DNA of 64,000 nucleotides from Corella eumyota (Eukaryota; Chordata; Ascidiacea; Phlebobranchia; Corellidae), in NCBI GenBank assembly GCA_963082875.1, contig OY720098.1, positions 12,896,001-12,960,000 on the forward strand, read 5' to 3'. Position 1 is the first letter of the stretch; every line of letters begins with the position of its first letter. The notes below the pieces were generated by a model. It ran no database searches and was not told where the DNA came from. It saw nothing but the letters and a program-made list of their open reading frames with translations. Below, piece after piece: positions 1-11,956 of this stretch. The translations under genes were made by a program, and so were the position numbers.

Positions 1-157
1 TAGTTTCATAAGGTATAGTATGTATAAATATTTTATGAAATAAAAATTGAAAAAAAAAAACCTTAATAAAATTGATGCAAAAAATGCAAAAAAAAACATG
101 CAAAAAAAATATTTTATGATTTATATGAACATATTCAATATTTTGTGTTTTACTTAC

Positions 158-2502
158 TGGACATTTTCTAACATCTCCCCAACTTCCAGCAACCTTAATT
201 AACCTTCCAAACATCTGAGAGTAGTTTGTCGAAGAGCCGTAACGTTGTCTCATTGCTTCATCTTCAGTGCTGTAATAGAAAATTCATTTATTTATATATA
301 TTTTCAGTTTAGAATCACATCCACATGATATTAAAAATTACTTAAGCCATTTTTTATTTAAAATACATACAGATTTCTATATAAATACGGTATTATTAAA
401 AAACATAAATTAATATAATATACTATTACAAAAGTGTGATCTTTATTAGTGTTTTGTTATGAAAATAAAAAAACTCTTTTATGCCCATTTAACAAAACCA
501 TTTTAAAGTAGTTATGGAGAAGACAGAATCATGTTTTAAATAAACAACTACATGTATATAATTGTAAAGAAGCCTATGGTCAGGTAAGTAATAAAAGTAA
601 TTACTACTGCATAAACAATAATGAATTTTTATAAATCATTTGCACAACAAAGTAAATAGGCTATCACCTCAAGGCAAAACTACAAAGGAAAACGACAAAT
701 TAACTTTGCTGTCTAGACCCAAAATATTTTATTGCAACAAATTACATAACTTCTGTTATATACATAGGAACTATAAATACACATTGGTAAGAGTAAACAA
801 ACTTTGGTCATAAAATCAATACCCATCACGCCATCAATAGTAAATGTACTACATGTAGTTTGAACTTAGAATTGATAAACAGAAATTATTATAGGCTATA
901 TAACTAGAATTATATTTAACTTTTAAAATAAAAATTGTAAAAGTAAAAATAAATTAGAAAATTAAAAAATTGTGATTGGTATTATGTACATATAGTGATA
1001 CACAACTTAAAATTAACTTTATATACCAAAATTGGCAGTAATAAAATGTTACAATATAATCACTTAACTATATAGCTAAAAGACTACAACATATTAAAAT
1101 CAAAAAAAAGTGTGCTTTTAAACAAAATTCCTATTTATGAAACACATTATGAAAATGTTACATGAATATACATTTGCTCAAGACCATTTTAATAAAAACT
1201 CTGTGTAAAAATAATAAATAAAAAAATTAGAAACAGGCCTACCATAAAGCTGTTGCCGAAACATAATGCACCATCTCAATAAATGGAAGTGGTTCGGAGG
1301 TTGCACCACATGCTGAACAAACACATTGCTCAATGAGAGAAAGACCAAACTTCTGGTGTGGTATGCAGTGAGCTGCAGTACATACATCTTCGCGCACTGT
1401 ATTCCCAATGTGCACATGAATACGTAAAAGTATGTTTTCCTAAACAACAAAAAATTTTATTATAGTTTTAAAATTGTAGTGTTTACAAAAATTTTGACAT
1501 TAAATGCACAGACAGGGGTGTACAGCAGACAATTTTCTTGTAATATATATAATTTATTGGAACGCTTTTTTACATATTTTAATTATAGTCTACAATCTAC
1601 AATTTGTTATTAATATTTAATACAAATTAGTAAGATATTTAATATAAACATTAATTAAGGTCGTTTCTACATTTTTTTAAATTTAACCTAATTACCTTTA
1701 GATAAATATATATTTTTGTTGCCTGAATAACTCAACAATTTTAAAACAAATGAAAGTGTTAAATATTGGATTTAGTAAACTTACAAAACATTCTGCTGCA
1801 TCATCCATTAAACCAAGTTGAAACCTATTTTGTTGCTGAAAAGTCTCGGCGAGTGCACTTCTTAGTACAGTTGGGGGTAGAGCGTGATCTTTGCTATATT
1901 GAAACTGGTCAAAAATATCCTTTAGAGCACAAAAAATGCAAGCAGGGCCCATGCAAGCATGGCCATTCAGGAGTCGAAAACTACGGCGAAATACATCAAG
2001 GTGCCATAATACCTAAAAAATAATGACTAGTTATGGCTTTTATGATAAATACCAACTTGCAACTCTGTAATAATACAAAACAGACTTGAAAACTTTACTT
2101 TTAAACAAAAGGGGCAAAATACTGTGACAACATTATTTAAGACTACAAAGCATTATTTAAAGTATAAAAATAACTTAATGCCTCAATCTATTTAAGTAAT
2201 ATCAGTAAAACATTTACTGTAGATCATAGCCATTTATAATTATAACTTAAAACTTTTTAGTTTGACAATAGGCATGTAAAATTCACTAAAAATAATTTTT
2301 AATTGCATCCATACAATAACTTTTTCATCTGTTAGGCTATCTTAAATTTTAAAAAAGTTTCATTTTTGACCTGTATTGCACTGTTCAAGAAACAATTATT
2401 TTGGCCAGGCTCATTTAGTAATCCTTTGTTGTTTGCCATTGATGTGGTTGAAGCATAACGTTCTCTTCTCCCACCTGGCTTGTTGTGTTTCCATGAAAGC
2501 AT
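158..2502 (-). CDS. USP53/USP54-like ubiquitin carboxyl-terminal hydrolase, N-terminal part (continues past left edge)
   Basis: Four minus-strand exons join in phase: 2371-2502, 1785-2012, 1243-1439 and 158-269. Together they encode about 223 residues, and the last exon ends in a donor, so the gene continues beyond the left edge. The start [10 protein letters not shown] recalls the MSWKRN start of vertebrate USP54. The Cys box [12 protein letters not shown] follows, with candidate catalytic Cys37, then [36 protein letters not shown] and the zinc-type CSAC motif. This order and wording match the USP53/USP54 branch of peptidase family C19. Those proteins were long listed as inactive; I recall recent reports of K63-directed activity. 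The His box would lie outside the window. The first donor (GTCAAA) is weak, but the reading frame supports it. The gene is divergent from the ficolins, with 3 kb between start codons. Confidence 0.9.
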
Positions 2503-3189
2503 TATCACCACCTTTCTTATTATGTAGAAGGTATAATTTTTTCTTTTTGTAAGAAAATGATAAAAATGTAGGTTTACATGGTAAAATTTGGCATTTTTTT
2601 CTAATTCCTAACAATCTAGATACAATCAAATAATTGTTAGATAAAAGCTTTGGTTATTGCAAAGCCAGCTAGTTTAGTTAACAAAGAAAATAAAAAAAAC
2701 TTTGTAAACCATCTAATCCTAATTTCCGATTGCTAGTAACTTATATTCACAGCCAGACTGTAACTAAATAGTTAAGATTTTCTATTTATTAACTTATACT
2801 TTAAAATAAAACAAAAAGTTTTCTTAGTTTGTCTGTCTGTTAGATTATACTGTTAAATATCGAAATGTAGCTAATGTGTTAGAAAGTTGGTTTCGAATAA
2901 TCTTTTAAATACCGAATTGCAAAAATAAGCTACATCAGTCTGTCAGTTACATTTTATTAGTTACATGTCGTAAGTTAACGTAAGTTACCAAACCTTTCTG
3001 CGTGTTGGTTAAGAAAAAAACATACACAAATTATTTTTACATATCCTGTCATAATTCTGTACCTTAAACAAAATTTGCCATACTTACAACGTAGGTATTC
3101 TACGCTACTTGATAGGAAAAGGCAGAAACAGTCTTGCTCGTTGCCTGAAAAATTTGACGTTTGTTTGACAGTAAAAGTTGAAATTTTCC

Positions 3190-3240
3190 AAACAGAAAAT
3201 ATGACTGACAGACTGATACAGTCAGTCATATTTTCTGTTT
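3190..3240. repeat. Perfect inverted repeat / hairpin (20-nt arms, 11-nt loop)
   Basis: Positions 3190-3209 are the exact reverse complement of 3221-3240, and weaker pairing extends outward through A/T runs for about ten more bases. The sequence from 3204 to 3217 is also repeated inverted at 2934-2947. It may be the end of a decayed MITE or a hairpin RNA. Nothing in the sequence decides between them. Confidence 0.75.
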
Positions 3241-3502
3241 TAAAAAATTTAAGTTCGCCTCCTTTATTAACAAAAAACTAATATATTAAAAATTAGTAAT
3301 ATGACAGTATTCCTTTATCTTTCCCCCGGTAATGATTTTGTAACAGTTATTTTGTTGTATACACTATGTTTGTCAAGTTTAAAACAATAATTTTTTAGTG
3401 CAACACTATCTAACAGCGAGTTAATTTTCTAAAATAGTTTTTTTTAAATCAGTTTACTACAAATGTTTACAGTTTCGATTTTAATAGTATGTTTACATTT
3501 GC

Positions 3503-3834
3503 AAATCTAGGGGTCGCTTGAAAATGGGAAAACAAAAATTAAAGTAAAGCGTAAAAGGGAGAAGCGGAATCTTAAAATACAACACGCGAAAAACGGAAAA
3601 ATGTTGTTTGCCGTTTATTTAAAAATGCTATCATTTAATTAAAAACCAAATACCGACAATTATTTTTTTAAACCCCTAGCTTACCCTCACCCTAATATAG
3701 GTAAAGCAGGTTAATTTACAAAATAATATTAACCTAAATACAAATAAACAGTAAACGGATTTTCTGCGTTAATTTTTTTAAGATTCCGCCTTTCCTCTAT
3801 TTCCATTTCATCAAATTTCACGTTCCTAATCTAG
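3503..3834. mobile_element. hAT-like foldback/MITE element, copy 1 (with 8-bp target duplication)
   Basis: The element proper is 3511-3826. Its left end begins GGGTCGCTTGAAAATG and its right end, read in reverse complement, begins GGAACGTGAAATTTGA. Subterminal inverted blocks (GCGGAATCTTAAA near 3563 and its complement near 3777) are also present. The flanks AAATCTAG (3503-3510) and TAATCTAG (3827-3834) match at 7 of 8 positions. An 8-bp duplication suits the hAT superfamily. A second copy in the opposite orientation lies at 40558-41162 and aligns through the interior. No transposase is encoded, so it is non-autonomous. Confidence 0.75.
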
Positions 3835-5523
3835 GCACTTAAAGAGTGAAAATGATTCCATATTTGTTTTTTGCTTCTGACCTTACGTTCGATTTTTACA
3901 ATAGCACTAAGTATTTGTAAATTGTTTTTTTTATTACCAAAAAGCGATTTTAAGTTATTAAAAGTTCACTAAAAAATGTTGCCTAAATACAAGAAAGCAA
4001 ATAATAAAAAGATAGGGCAAAGCCCACTTGTTATAACTAATAAAATAATATTTTATTTGTTGCATTATTTAGTATTCCTTATTAAGTATTGTTTATGCAC
4101 ATTTTAATCCATTTAAAAAGATTTATACTAAGAAAAAACGAAAAAATTATTTTAAACAATATTTTATTGATCAAATAAATTTAGTTTTCATCTACTCTAT
4201 TTTTATTTCGTCGAGTTTAACTACGTGTTATACAATAGCATGAAATTTAATGCGTTACATTGCAGATTAAAAGAACTTGAATTATCACTTTTACCATAGT
4301 GATTTGCTAGCATTCTACACATAGTTTCTCTGAATATATACTCTGTATAACTATATACTCCGCATGTGACTCCATATTGTTGTGTGTTTTCCTTTTATTG
4401 AACATACTTTTTACAGTTTATACAATTTAATTATACAACTTGATATCTTATTCGAATGGAATTATTCCACACATTAATATATACATAAAACGACAAATTA
4501 CAATAATATAAGAAATCTGGTATAACCAACATCATAAGCTAGAACTTGTTTAACTGGCTTGGAAATGGCGGCAAAACTAATAATGTAGACAAAAGGGGTT
4601 AAACCGAAAAGGTAAGGGTGATATAACAAAACATTGTACATAAACAAGAAAGCTAACACGCACGTTACAATATAACATGAATTTTAATCGCTAAAATGTA
4701 AGTTAGCTATTACAAGCTTAAGGGAGAAGGAAAAAAGGTGGGCCTAATCTAGTTTACGTAAGCTTATCCACAATTTTTACAATTAGTAAAACATCCTTGG
4801 CTTAATTTTCAACAATTAGGACTGGTTTGTTGTAAGCTTTGATCAAAATTTGAAGGAAAGCAAATTTAAAAAAAAAACTGATTAACTCTACTTTTGACAA
4901 ATTCCTGTAAGCAATAAAAAGAGCCATGTCAATATTACAAAAAAGCAAACAAAGTCTTGAGCATCATACAACAGACATGCATGGGCCAAAAACCAATATA
5001 TGCTATTTAATACCCAAATCTGCGGAAGATGTAAGGAACTGTCCTTCATCTTTACTTTATTAATGGAAATGTCTGCCATTTTTCTGCGTTTTCGAAATAT
5101 TTTTAAATGAGTGATCCTTTAATTTCGACATCCAAAAAAATTTTCATTTTATGTAAGAAACTGTGAGGAAATTTCCATCATTTTTATTGAATGTCTAAAA
5201 TTGTTCATTATATCTTTGCCCACTGACAATTTCAAATAAATAATTTGCCACAATTATGTAAATAAGCATTTCCTTCATTAAAGCTAAGTTTTAAAAACGC
5301 CGTTTTTCAGCAAAACGCCCATTAGTTATTGAAGTTGCGTTTCATTAACAAAGAATAAAAGTGTAGGTCCCTGGCTTTGATAGTTAGGCCGATAGGTTAC
5401 ATTATAATAATGTTCATCATTATAGTTGCAATTATTTTTCAAAACATTTATCGTGTTGTAGAAAAAATTATTCCGATTTGGTTTACATTTTTTACCTAAA
5501 AAAATTAGACAACATATTTTTTT

Positions 5524-5534
5524 AATTTTTGCAG
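5524..5534 (+). promoter_or_regulatory. Probable spliced-leader trans-splice acceptor for ficolin A
   Basis: A T-rich tract ending in GCAG stands 28 nt before the ATG at 5563. No upstream exon of this gene was recognised. In ascidians such an outron end usually receives the spliced leader. Confidence 0.45.
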
Positions 5535-5562
5535 CTCTTTAAAAAAATATTATTAATTCACG

Positions 5563-7340
5563 ATGTCAATGTCAATAATTAAAACGATTGCAATTTGCGC
5601 ATTGTTAAAGGGTATTGTGAGTATTAATGTCTCGCCTTTTGCTTCTGATGTCAACTGTCGTTTGTCATGTTCAAACGATAACACAGAACTAGTTGAAAAT
5701 CAGAGGCTTCCGCGATATAATCAAGGGACTCCAGGAAAAATGGGTCCTATCGGACCTATTGGACAACCTGGCCCTCCTGGTCACCCTGGTCCAAAAGGAG
5801 ATTCCTGTGATTGTCCAGATGTTTATGAGCTAGTAAAAAAGTTAAACAAATTAGAAAGTAAGAAAAAATAAAATCATAAATTTTAACGTGTTTTTAAAAT
5901 GCTATTTCAATGCAGGATATCTAGCAGGCCTGGCGTCAAAAGATTGTTCTGACGAATTTCCCAGAATAAACAACACTGGTCTTGGAAAATACACGATTTA
6001 TCCTTTCTCCAATAACACTGGACTACAAGTTTTATGTGATCAAAGTACGGATGGTGGAGGGTGGACAGTAATTTTTAGCCATCATCATTATTTTTTTCTA
6101 TTATTTACTGTAACTACCTTTTATTCATGTTTTATATAAATGTTAAGGTCATTCAACGAAGGGTAAATAATAGCACTGACTTTTATCGAAACTGGACGGA
6201 ATATCAACGTGGATTTGGAAATCTGGATACAAACTTTTGGCTAGGTAAAGACTTTAGTTTAATAAAAGGCATAATTAAAAAAATTTACCTTATACATATT
6301 TCAGACATTTAAGCATAATTACAGCAAAAAAATGATACAGATCAATTTTTAGTGCCTGCCCATAAATTTGACTAAGTTAGCGTTTTACTTAATAGCGACC
6401 TCGATATGGTATTAGCTGGAATAAAATCAAAAATATCTTTTAGTTTTTAAACACTTATTATTGCCCAAAATATATACTCTTAGTTATATCTACTATTTAG
6501 TATAACCATTTAAATAATTTAACATAGGTTTAGACAACATACATGAGCTTTTAAAAGCAGGATCACACGAAGTTAGATTTGATATGGAGAATTTTCAAAA
6601 TAACTATAGATATGCTAAATACCGGTTTAAATATTTTCATTTTTCTATATTTACATATTGTTAACGTGCAGGGGATAACATATAAGTGTAAACAAAAGAA
6701 CAAATTAAATTAAACTTGTGTTTAATTCATTTTAATATTGTCTAGTCGATTTACGGTTGGACCTTCTTCGGAGAATTACGTCATGACAACAGATAGTTAT
6801 ACCGGAGATGCTGGTAAGTATTTTTATACGCATGTACTAGTTTTTGATATTCGCTAAGCGAATTTAAATTATTATTTTATTTTTAAATATCGGTATTTTT
6901 GAATAATATTTATTTTATACGAAAGGTTACGAATGTAAACAAATTTTGGTTTAAGCCACGCTTATTGTCCTAGAGCTAGGAACAATAGGATAGTTTAAAT
7001 AGTTTGCACGACCAACTTTTAACGTTTTTTTATTAAAAAGTTAAAAGTATGATAATATAAAGTAAAAGAAATTTTTGTTTTAACAGGGGATTCTTTTTCA
7101 CTGCACAGCGGTCAGCAATTTTCAACATTTGATGCTGATCATGATTCATCAAGCGGTAACTGTGCTAAGTCATACAAAGGAGGATGGTGGTATAAAAATT
7201 GTCACCATGCAAACCCGAATGGTTTGTATCACGAAGGTGCAAATACAGCTAGCAGCGTGGGCATTAATTGGAAACGGTGGCTAGGTTATGAATATTCCTT
7301 AAAAAAAATCGAAATCAAAATTCGAAAAAATAACGCATAG
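5563..7340 (+). CDS. Ficolin-like lectin A (signal peptide, short collagen stalk, fibrinogen-related domain)
   Basis: Six exons (5563-5857, 5916-6067, 6148-6244, 6528-6624, 6746-6813, 7087-7340) encode 320 residues. An N-terminal signal peptide is followed by NCRLSC, whose cysteines could link chains. Nine Gly-X-Y triplets (about 55-81) come next, then a short neck and a fibrinogen-related domain (about 106-320). The collagen carries PGKMGP with Lys59, which fits the MASP-binding motif Hyp-Gly-Lys-X-Gly-Pro of MBL and ficolins. The fibrinogen domain keeps the Ca2+-site Asp252/Asp254 (FDADHD), NCA, GGWWYKNCH with Cys275-His276, and ANPNGLY. All are hallmarks of ligand-binding ficolins. It is secreted and probably recognises acetylated sugars on microbes, starting the lectin complement pathway. 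Ficolin B lies 1.9 kb downstream with the same exon phases, so the pair arose by tandem duplication. Confidence 0.93.
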
Positions 7341-7370
7341 TATTTTAAGGACACAACCATTTTTTCTGTA

Positions 7371-7376
7371 AATAAA
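7371..7376 (+). terminator. Poly(A) signal AATAAA of ficolin A
   Basis: A canonical hexamer lies 31 nt after the stop codon, followed by a T-rich stretch. It would give a very short 3' UTR. Confidence 0.55.
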
Positions 7377-9243
7377 GTAGTGTTTTAGAAAGATGTATTT
7401 TTGTAAAAATGTTTAAAAATTTTTTTAAGTCGGACATTTTAATTAAATTAAAATTTTATTGTAAAAACAGTTGTAGTGTTAATAAATTTTTTTTATTAAT
7501 TTTAGTCATTTATACAACTACTAATATACATTTTTTGTTAATTTTACAACAAAGTTTAAATAAAGTGTTTTTTGGGTGGCTTTTAATTGATCGTCAATTC
7601 TTTTTAAATCCATTAGTAGCGATGTTTTTCAATTAAGACTATAGAAAAACCTATGCTGTTATTAATTTAAAAAAGCTTTAATATAATTTCAACTTTAATG
7701 ATTTTAATGTAAGATACATAAATCTTATACTTACCACTCCGTATTTAAATTTAATTCATAGTGACCTACATGTTGTAGCATACCAATATTAACCAAGTTT
7801 ATTTGATAAATAAAATATGGTTTGAAATCGTTTGATTATTTTTAATTAACATCTAATAAAAGAAATATAGATATAAATAAACAAAATTTAATTTTAAATA
7901 TTAAATAAATTAATAAATGAAGTATTAGGTTATAAATGATAGGACTAAACATATTTAAATAATAAATACATAACAACATTTGGCCTATTGTCTATCAATA
8001 AAATTACAAAAGCGAATAATATCTATAAAATTTAATTCAAAATTAATTTTTAAACCGAATATTTAGTATTGACATTATAAGAAACTATTAACTTAAGTTT
8101 AAGCGCAAGTTATTTATCTTCAATTTTTAATTAACTAACAAGAGAAGAGCTTAACTATAATAAATACAAAAAAATAATTTTAAACACGTTTTTCTTTTTT
8201 CAATATAATGTTAAATTAATAATTAAAATTTAAAAGATTACTTTAAATTTTAAATTTATATAGACAAGCAATAAAGTATAATACAATTGCAAATAAATAT
8301 TTTTTTAATTTGCTTTTGAATTGTTAATATAAGGATATTCATTAAACCAACTTTAAAATGTCTAAAATCGGTCTTTAATATTTGATGAATACACAATTAA
8401 ATATGATAAACAAACAAAAAAATATTTTTGACTTTGTTTTTTAATACTAATATCAGTACTAATATTAAAATCTAAGATTTCGACTCAAAATTAAATTTCA
8501 TGGTAACTCTATTTCGCAAGATTGCTTAATTTTTACTTCTTTCCGCCTGAGGAAAAACGAGAAATAAAAAAGTAAGTATTAAGCATACGTGCACACTCAA
8601 CCCTATGTAGTCTTTGGCAACTTACCGTATGTATTAACACAAAACAGACATAAACAAAGCATATTTTTACAACTTAAGGCCCATTTTTTTTAACTGATAA
8701 ACACAGATACCTGAAACTGCGTAAATTGAGGGTCAATATTCGCGGTATCCATGTCAGTATATTCCTAGTGTTTTAAAAATGTTTATGTCTGATAACTAGC
8801 AGTAAACAAACCTATGAAACAGGCATGTGTCGCATCGTAAACTTTTTGTAAAGAAAGAAATTATATTAATTTCTGGTTTAAACAATTTAATTTTAAGCTT
8901 TCATAATGTTACAATATTGAATTTTGTTTTGTAATGTTATCTTAAATAATAATAAAATTGCATTATATACCAAACGGAAATTGGTATTGTATTGATTACT
9001 CTTTTCCTGCGCCAAAGTTAAAAATTGTTTTAATTTTTTTATTGTTTTTGCAAGTTACATAAGTTTTATCTGCAATATGCTTTTCAAAATCGTATATTAC
9101 GTATGTAATTTGCAATTAAATAGACGCAAAGGTTAAATTTGCATTAAAATTAAAAAAATATATAAACGAGAAAATATACAAAAAAATATATACACTAGTT
9201 TGTGAGAATATAAAAAACATTTTTATTATACTTAAACCCAATT
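7377..9243. other. AT-rich spacer between the two ficolin genes
   Basis: Extremely A+T-rich, with many poly-A and poly-T runs and no supported exon. The only notable part is a 57-bp block at 8971-9027 that recurs downstream of ficolin B. Confidence 0.6.
8971..9027 (+). repeat. Duplicated block upstream of ficolin B (copy 1)
   Basis: Begins CAAACGGAAATTG and continues through TATTGATTA and TCTTTTCCTG. A similar block starts at 11423, just past ficolin B, with roughly four of five bases identical. This copy lies about 245 bp before the ATG, so it could be promoter sequence. It contains GGAA/TTCC and ATTGATTA cores of the kind bound by ETS/Rel-type and homeodomain factors. Confidence 0.5.
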
Positions 9244-9254
9244 TACCTTATCAG
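9244..9254 (+). promoter_or_regulatory. Probable spliced-leader trans-splice acceptor for ficolin B
   Basis: A pyrimidine-rich tract ending in TCAG stands 16 nt before the ATG at 9271, with no recognisable upstream exon. Confidence 0.45.
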
Positions 9255-9270
9255 CATTTAAGGCTTAATA

Positions 9271-11153
9271 ATGTTCAAAACAATTATTAAAACTGTTGCA
9301 ATCTGCATACTGTTAGGGTATGTAGAAGGAATTCAAGTTTCACCTTTTGCCTCTGACGTCAACTGCCGCTTGTCTTGCTCCAATGACAACATGAGAATTA
9401 CCGAAAATCGTGAATTTTCGGAAGATTTCCAAGGACAAAAAGGTGAAATGGGTCCAATAGGCCCCATTGGACCCACGGGATTGCCCGGTGCGATCGGTTC
9501 CGCTGGACCGCCCGGTTTACCTGGAAGAGCGGGAGTAACTGGTTCTAAAGGAGATCCTTTTGATTGTCCAGACGTTTCTAAATTAGCAAAGACTTTAAAG
9601 ACATTAGACCGTGAGTAAAATGCAATATCATGTATTTTAGGCGTCATTTTTAATAAAACATTATCGCAAAACATATTTTTTTTGCAGATAGAATAACCGT
9701 TATGATGTCAAAAGATTGTTCCAGCGAATTTCCAACTAATGACGTCACTGGTCTCGGAAAATACACGATTTATCCTTTTTCTAACAACACAGGATTAAAA
9801 GTTTTGTGTGATCAAAGTACAAATGGTGGAGGATGGACAGTAAGTTTTTTGTTAAAATAAGAACCATTTACCAAAAAAAATCATTTTTATGTACAACCAT
9901 TTTAGCCAATTTTGCAAACTTTTTAATTTTATCTTTTTTCCTTATTACCCTACGTAATAGCTTTACATTATATGGTGGAAAATAATCCCCTTTTCTAAAT
10001 ACCTATTTGTTTTCCATTGGGTAATAAGTTTATTTATTGGCAACAACATTATCAGGTAATTCAGAGAAGAGTAGATGATAGCAACGATTTTTATCAAAAC
10101 TGGACAGAATATCAACGCGGTTTTGGAAATTTGGATACTAACTTTTGGCTAGGTAGTAGTTAAATTTATAAGGGAACATTCTTACATCTTCGCAGTTAGG
10201 CATTTTATTTCCTATGTATTTTTTATTCAAGTATACCCTTACGTTAAACAACTTGTTATTAAAAACCAGCCATAAATTGCGTTAAGCATATTGAATGTTA
10301 TTGACATAACAATATTGCTTTATTTTTCTTTTTTTTGATGTAACAATGAGTAAATACAACTAGCATCCTACTTTTGTGTGCGTGACATAAAACCAACGGT
10401 AAGTATCGACCCCAAGTTCTTTTGTAAAAAATTACAACTTTACACTTTAATTGATGCTTAGTATTTCAGGGTTAGACAACATACACGAGCTTTTAAAATC
10501 GGGATTACACGAAGTTAGATTTGACATGAAGGATTTTGATAACGTAACCAGATACGCAAAATACAGGTTTATATTTTTATTATTACAAATTTTTACGGGT
10601 TTTTAATACAATTTTTAAACTTTAGAAAACAGGAAAAGAATATTTTAAATTGTTGCGTTTAATCTTCTTTTTTTTTTTGTCTTAGTCGTTTTAATGTTGG
10701 ATCTTCTTCGACAAACTACCCCATTACCATCAGTGGCTACAATGGAAATGCTGGTAATTTTAACCTAAAAAATTATATAAACACTTAAATTTAATTGCAA
10801 TCTTTTACTATCGGACATGTAAACAGCGTGGATGACTTATATTAAGCAGCTACAATCCATGATCAGTATGATACCGACTGAATTTAAAAAATAATTTGTT
10901 AACTTTTAAAGGCGATGCCCTCTCGCAATACAGTGGATCTCAATTTTCAACTATCGATGCCTATCACGGCAGCTACTCAAGAAATTGTGCTGATTTGCAT
11001 ATAGTGGGGTGGTGGTATCCTGCTTGTAACCGCTACAACAGTTATTATTCCAGGCGCCCGAGTTATACTGACGGAATGAATTGGAGGGGAGGCCACAATA
11101 ATAATTTTTCCCGAAGGCGATTTGAAATGAAGGTTAGAAAAATCAAAGAGTAG
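9271..11153 (+). CDS. Ficolin-like protein B, divergent binding site
   Basis: Six exons (9271-9610, 9688-9839, 10056-10152, 10470-10566, 10686-10753, 10912-11153) encode 331 residues. The signal peptide and NCRLSCSNDN match ficolin A. The collagen is longer, with 14 Gly-X-Y triplets. Exons 2 to 5 have exactly the same lengths as in ficolin A (152, 97, 97, 68). Three functional sites differ. Lys59 of the PGKMGP motif is Glu here (KGEMGP). The Ca2+-site FDADHD reads IDAYHG, with only Asp267 left. The ligand-site NCH and NPNG region reads PACN followed by a Tyr/Arg-rich stretch. The core NCA, GWWY and GMNW motifs remain, so the fold is probably intact. It may be a secreted partner or decoy, or bind a new ligand. 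The reading frame is open throughout, which argues against a pseudogene. Confidence 0.92.
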
Positions 11154-11956
11154 GGATTAAAAGAAATGTTTAAAAAATTCAGAAGTTTAAAAAATCATAT
11201 ATACCGATATGTGTCATATATTTAAATATTAACAAATAGATGTGACAATCCTTTTTATGTAAAAACTTGCTTTAAAAGGCAACAAAGCTAGTTATTGACT
11301 ATAAAACACAACAATGTGCTTAAACATTCCGTTTTATAAACTTCATATAAGCGTTAGTTTATTCACAATAGTTCACAACGCTCTTGCAAAAGTTTTTTAG
11401 CAACTTAAATCCTTTCACATTTCAAACGGAAATTGACTTTTTATTGATTAGTCTTTTCCTGAGTCAAGTATAAAATTGAAACCCTTGCGTTTTTTTAAAT
11501 AAACCAGTCTTTCAATTTTTTTTGTTTTTATGTTTTTGAGTAATTCTGGTATTTTAAATTCTTATTTTTAATAACCCAATGCTGCTTAAATAAGAAATTT
11601 GGTTTGTAAAAAAATAAATTTCATTGTATACAACCCTATGTTTCATATTAAATATGATGTGGTTATTTCGGATGTATTAGCCAGACGTAACATTAACAAT
11701 TATAAGCTTTAACTACACTCATTAAACTGATTTACACAGCAATTTAACCCAATTAACGTAAATATCGATATACAAATTATTCATGTTATTAGTCTACTTG
11801 TAAGCCCATAATTTTATTAGTTTAATATGCGCATCGTATTATGTAGAGTAGAAATCACTGTAAAATATGTTTAGCGCAGTTAAGGGTAGCATAAAAAGCA
11901 ATCTTTCTTAAACAAGTATTACATTGCGCAATCTAAAAGAACAAATAAGTTATATT
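11154..11956. other. Intergenic spacer, ficolin B to GT31
   Basis: No exon was recognised. It holds the second copy of the duplicated ficolin-flanking block (11423-11478). An AATAAA at 11498-11503 is a possible but distant poly(A) signal for ficolin B. Confidence 0.5.
11423..11478 (+). repeat. Duplicated block downstream of ficolin B (copy 2)
   Basis: Shares CAAACGGAAATTG, TTATTGATTA and TCTTTTCCTG in the same order and spacing as 8971-9027. Lying after ficolin B, it may mark the edge of the duplicated unit or the promoter of a lost third ficolin. Confidence 0.5.

Larger units (their letters stand above)
2503..5523. other. Gene-free divergent intergenic region (USP53/54-like / ficolin A)
   Basis: No coding exon was recognised here. 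The stretch separates two divergent start codons and would hold both promoters. It contains a strong hairpin (3190-3240) and a 316-bp foldback element (3511-3826). A 14-nt perfect inverted repeat (2934-2947 against 3204-3217) brackets about 285 bp and could mark an old MITE. No TATA box could be placed with confidence. Confidence 0.6.

Noticed and set aside
4888-5079. 63-codon minus-strand ORF upstream of ficolin A
   Set aside because: Short, no family resemblance and no splice partners; probably chance.
9333-9674. 113-codon minus-strand ORF over ficolin B exon 1
   Set aside because: It is antisense to the collagen repeats. Gly/Pro codons read backwards give few stops, and the plus strand is clearly coding.
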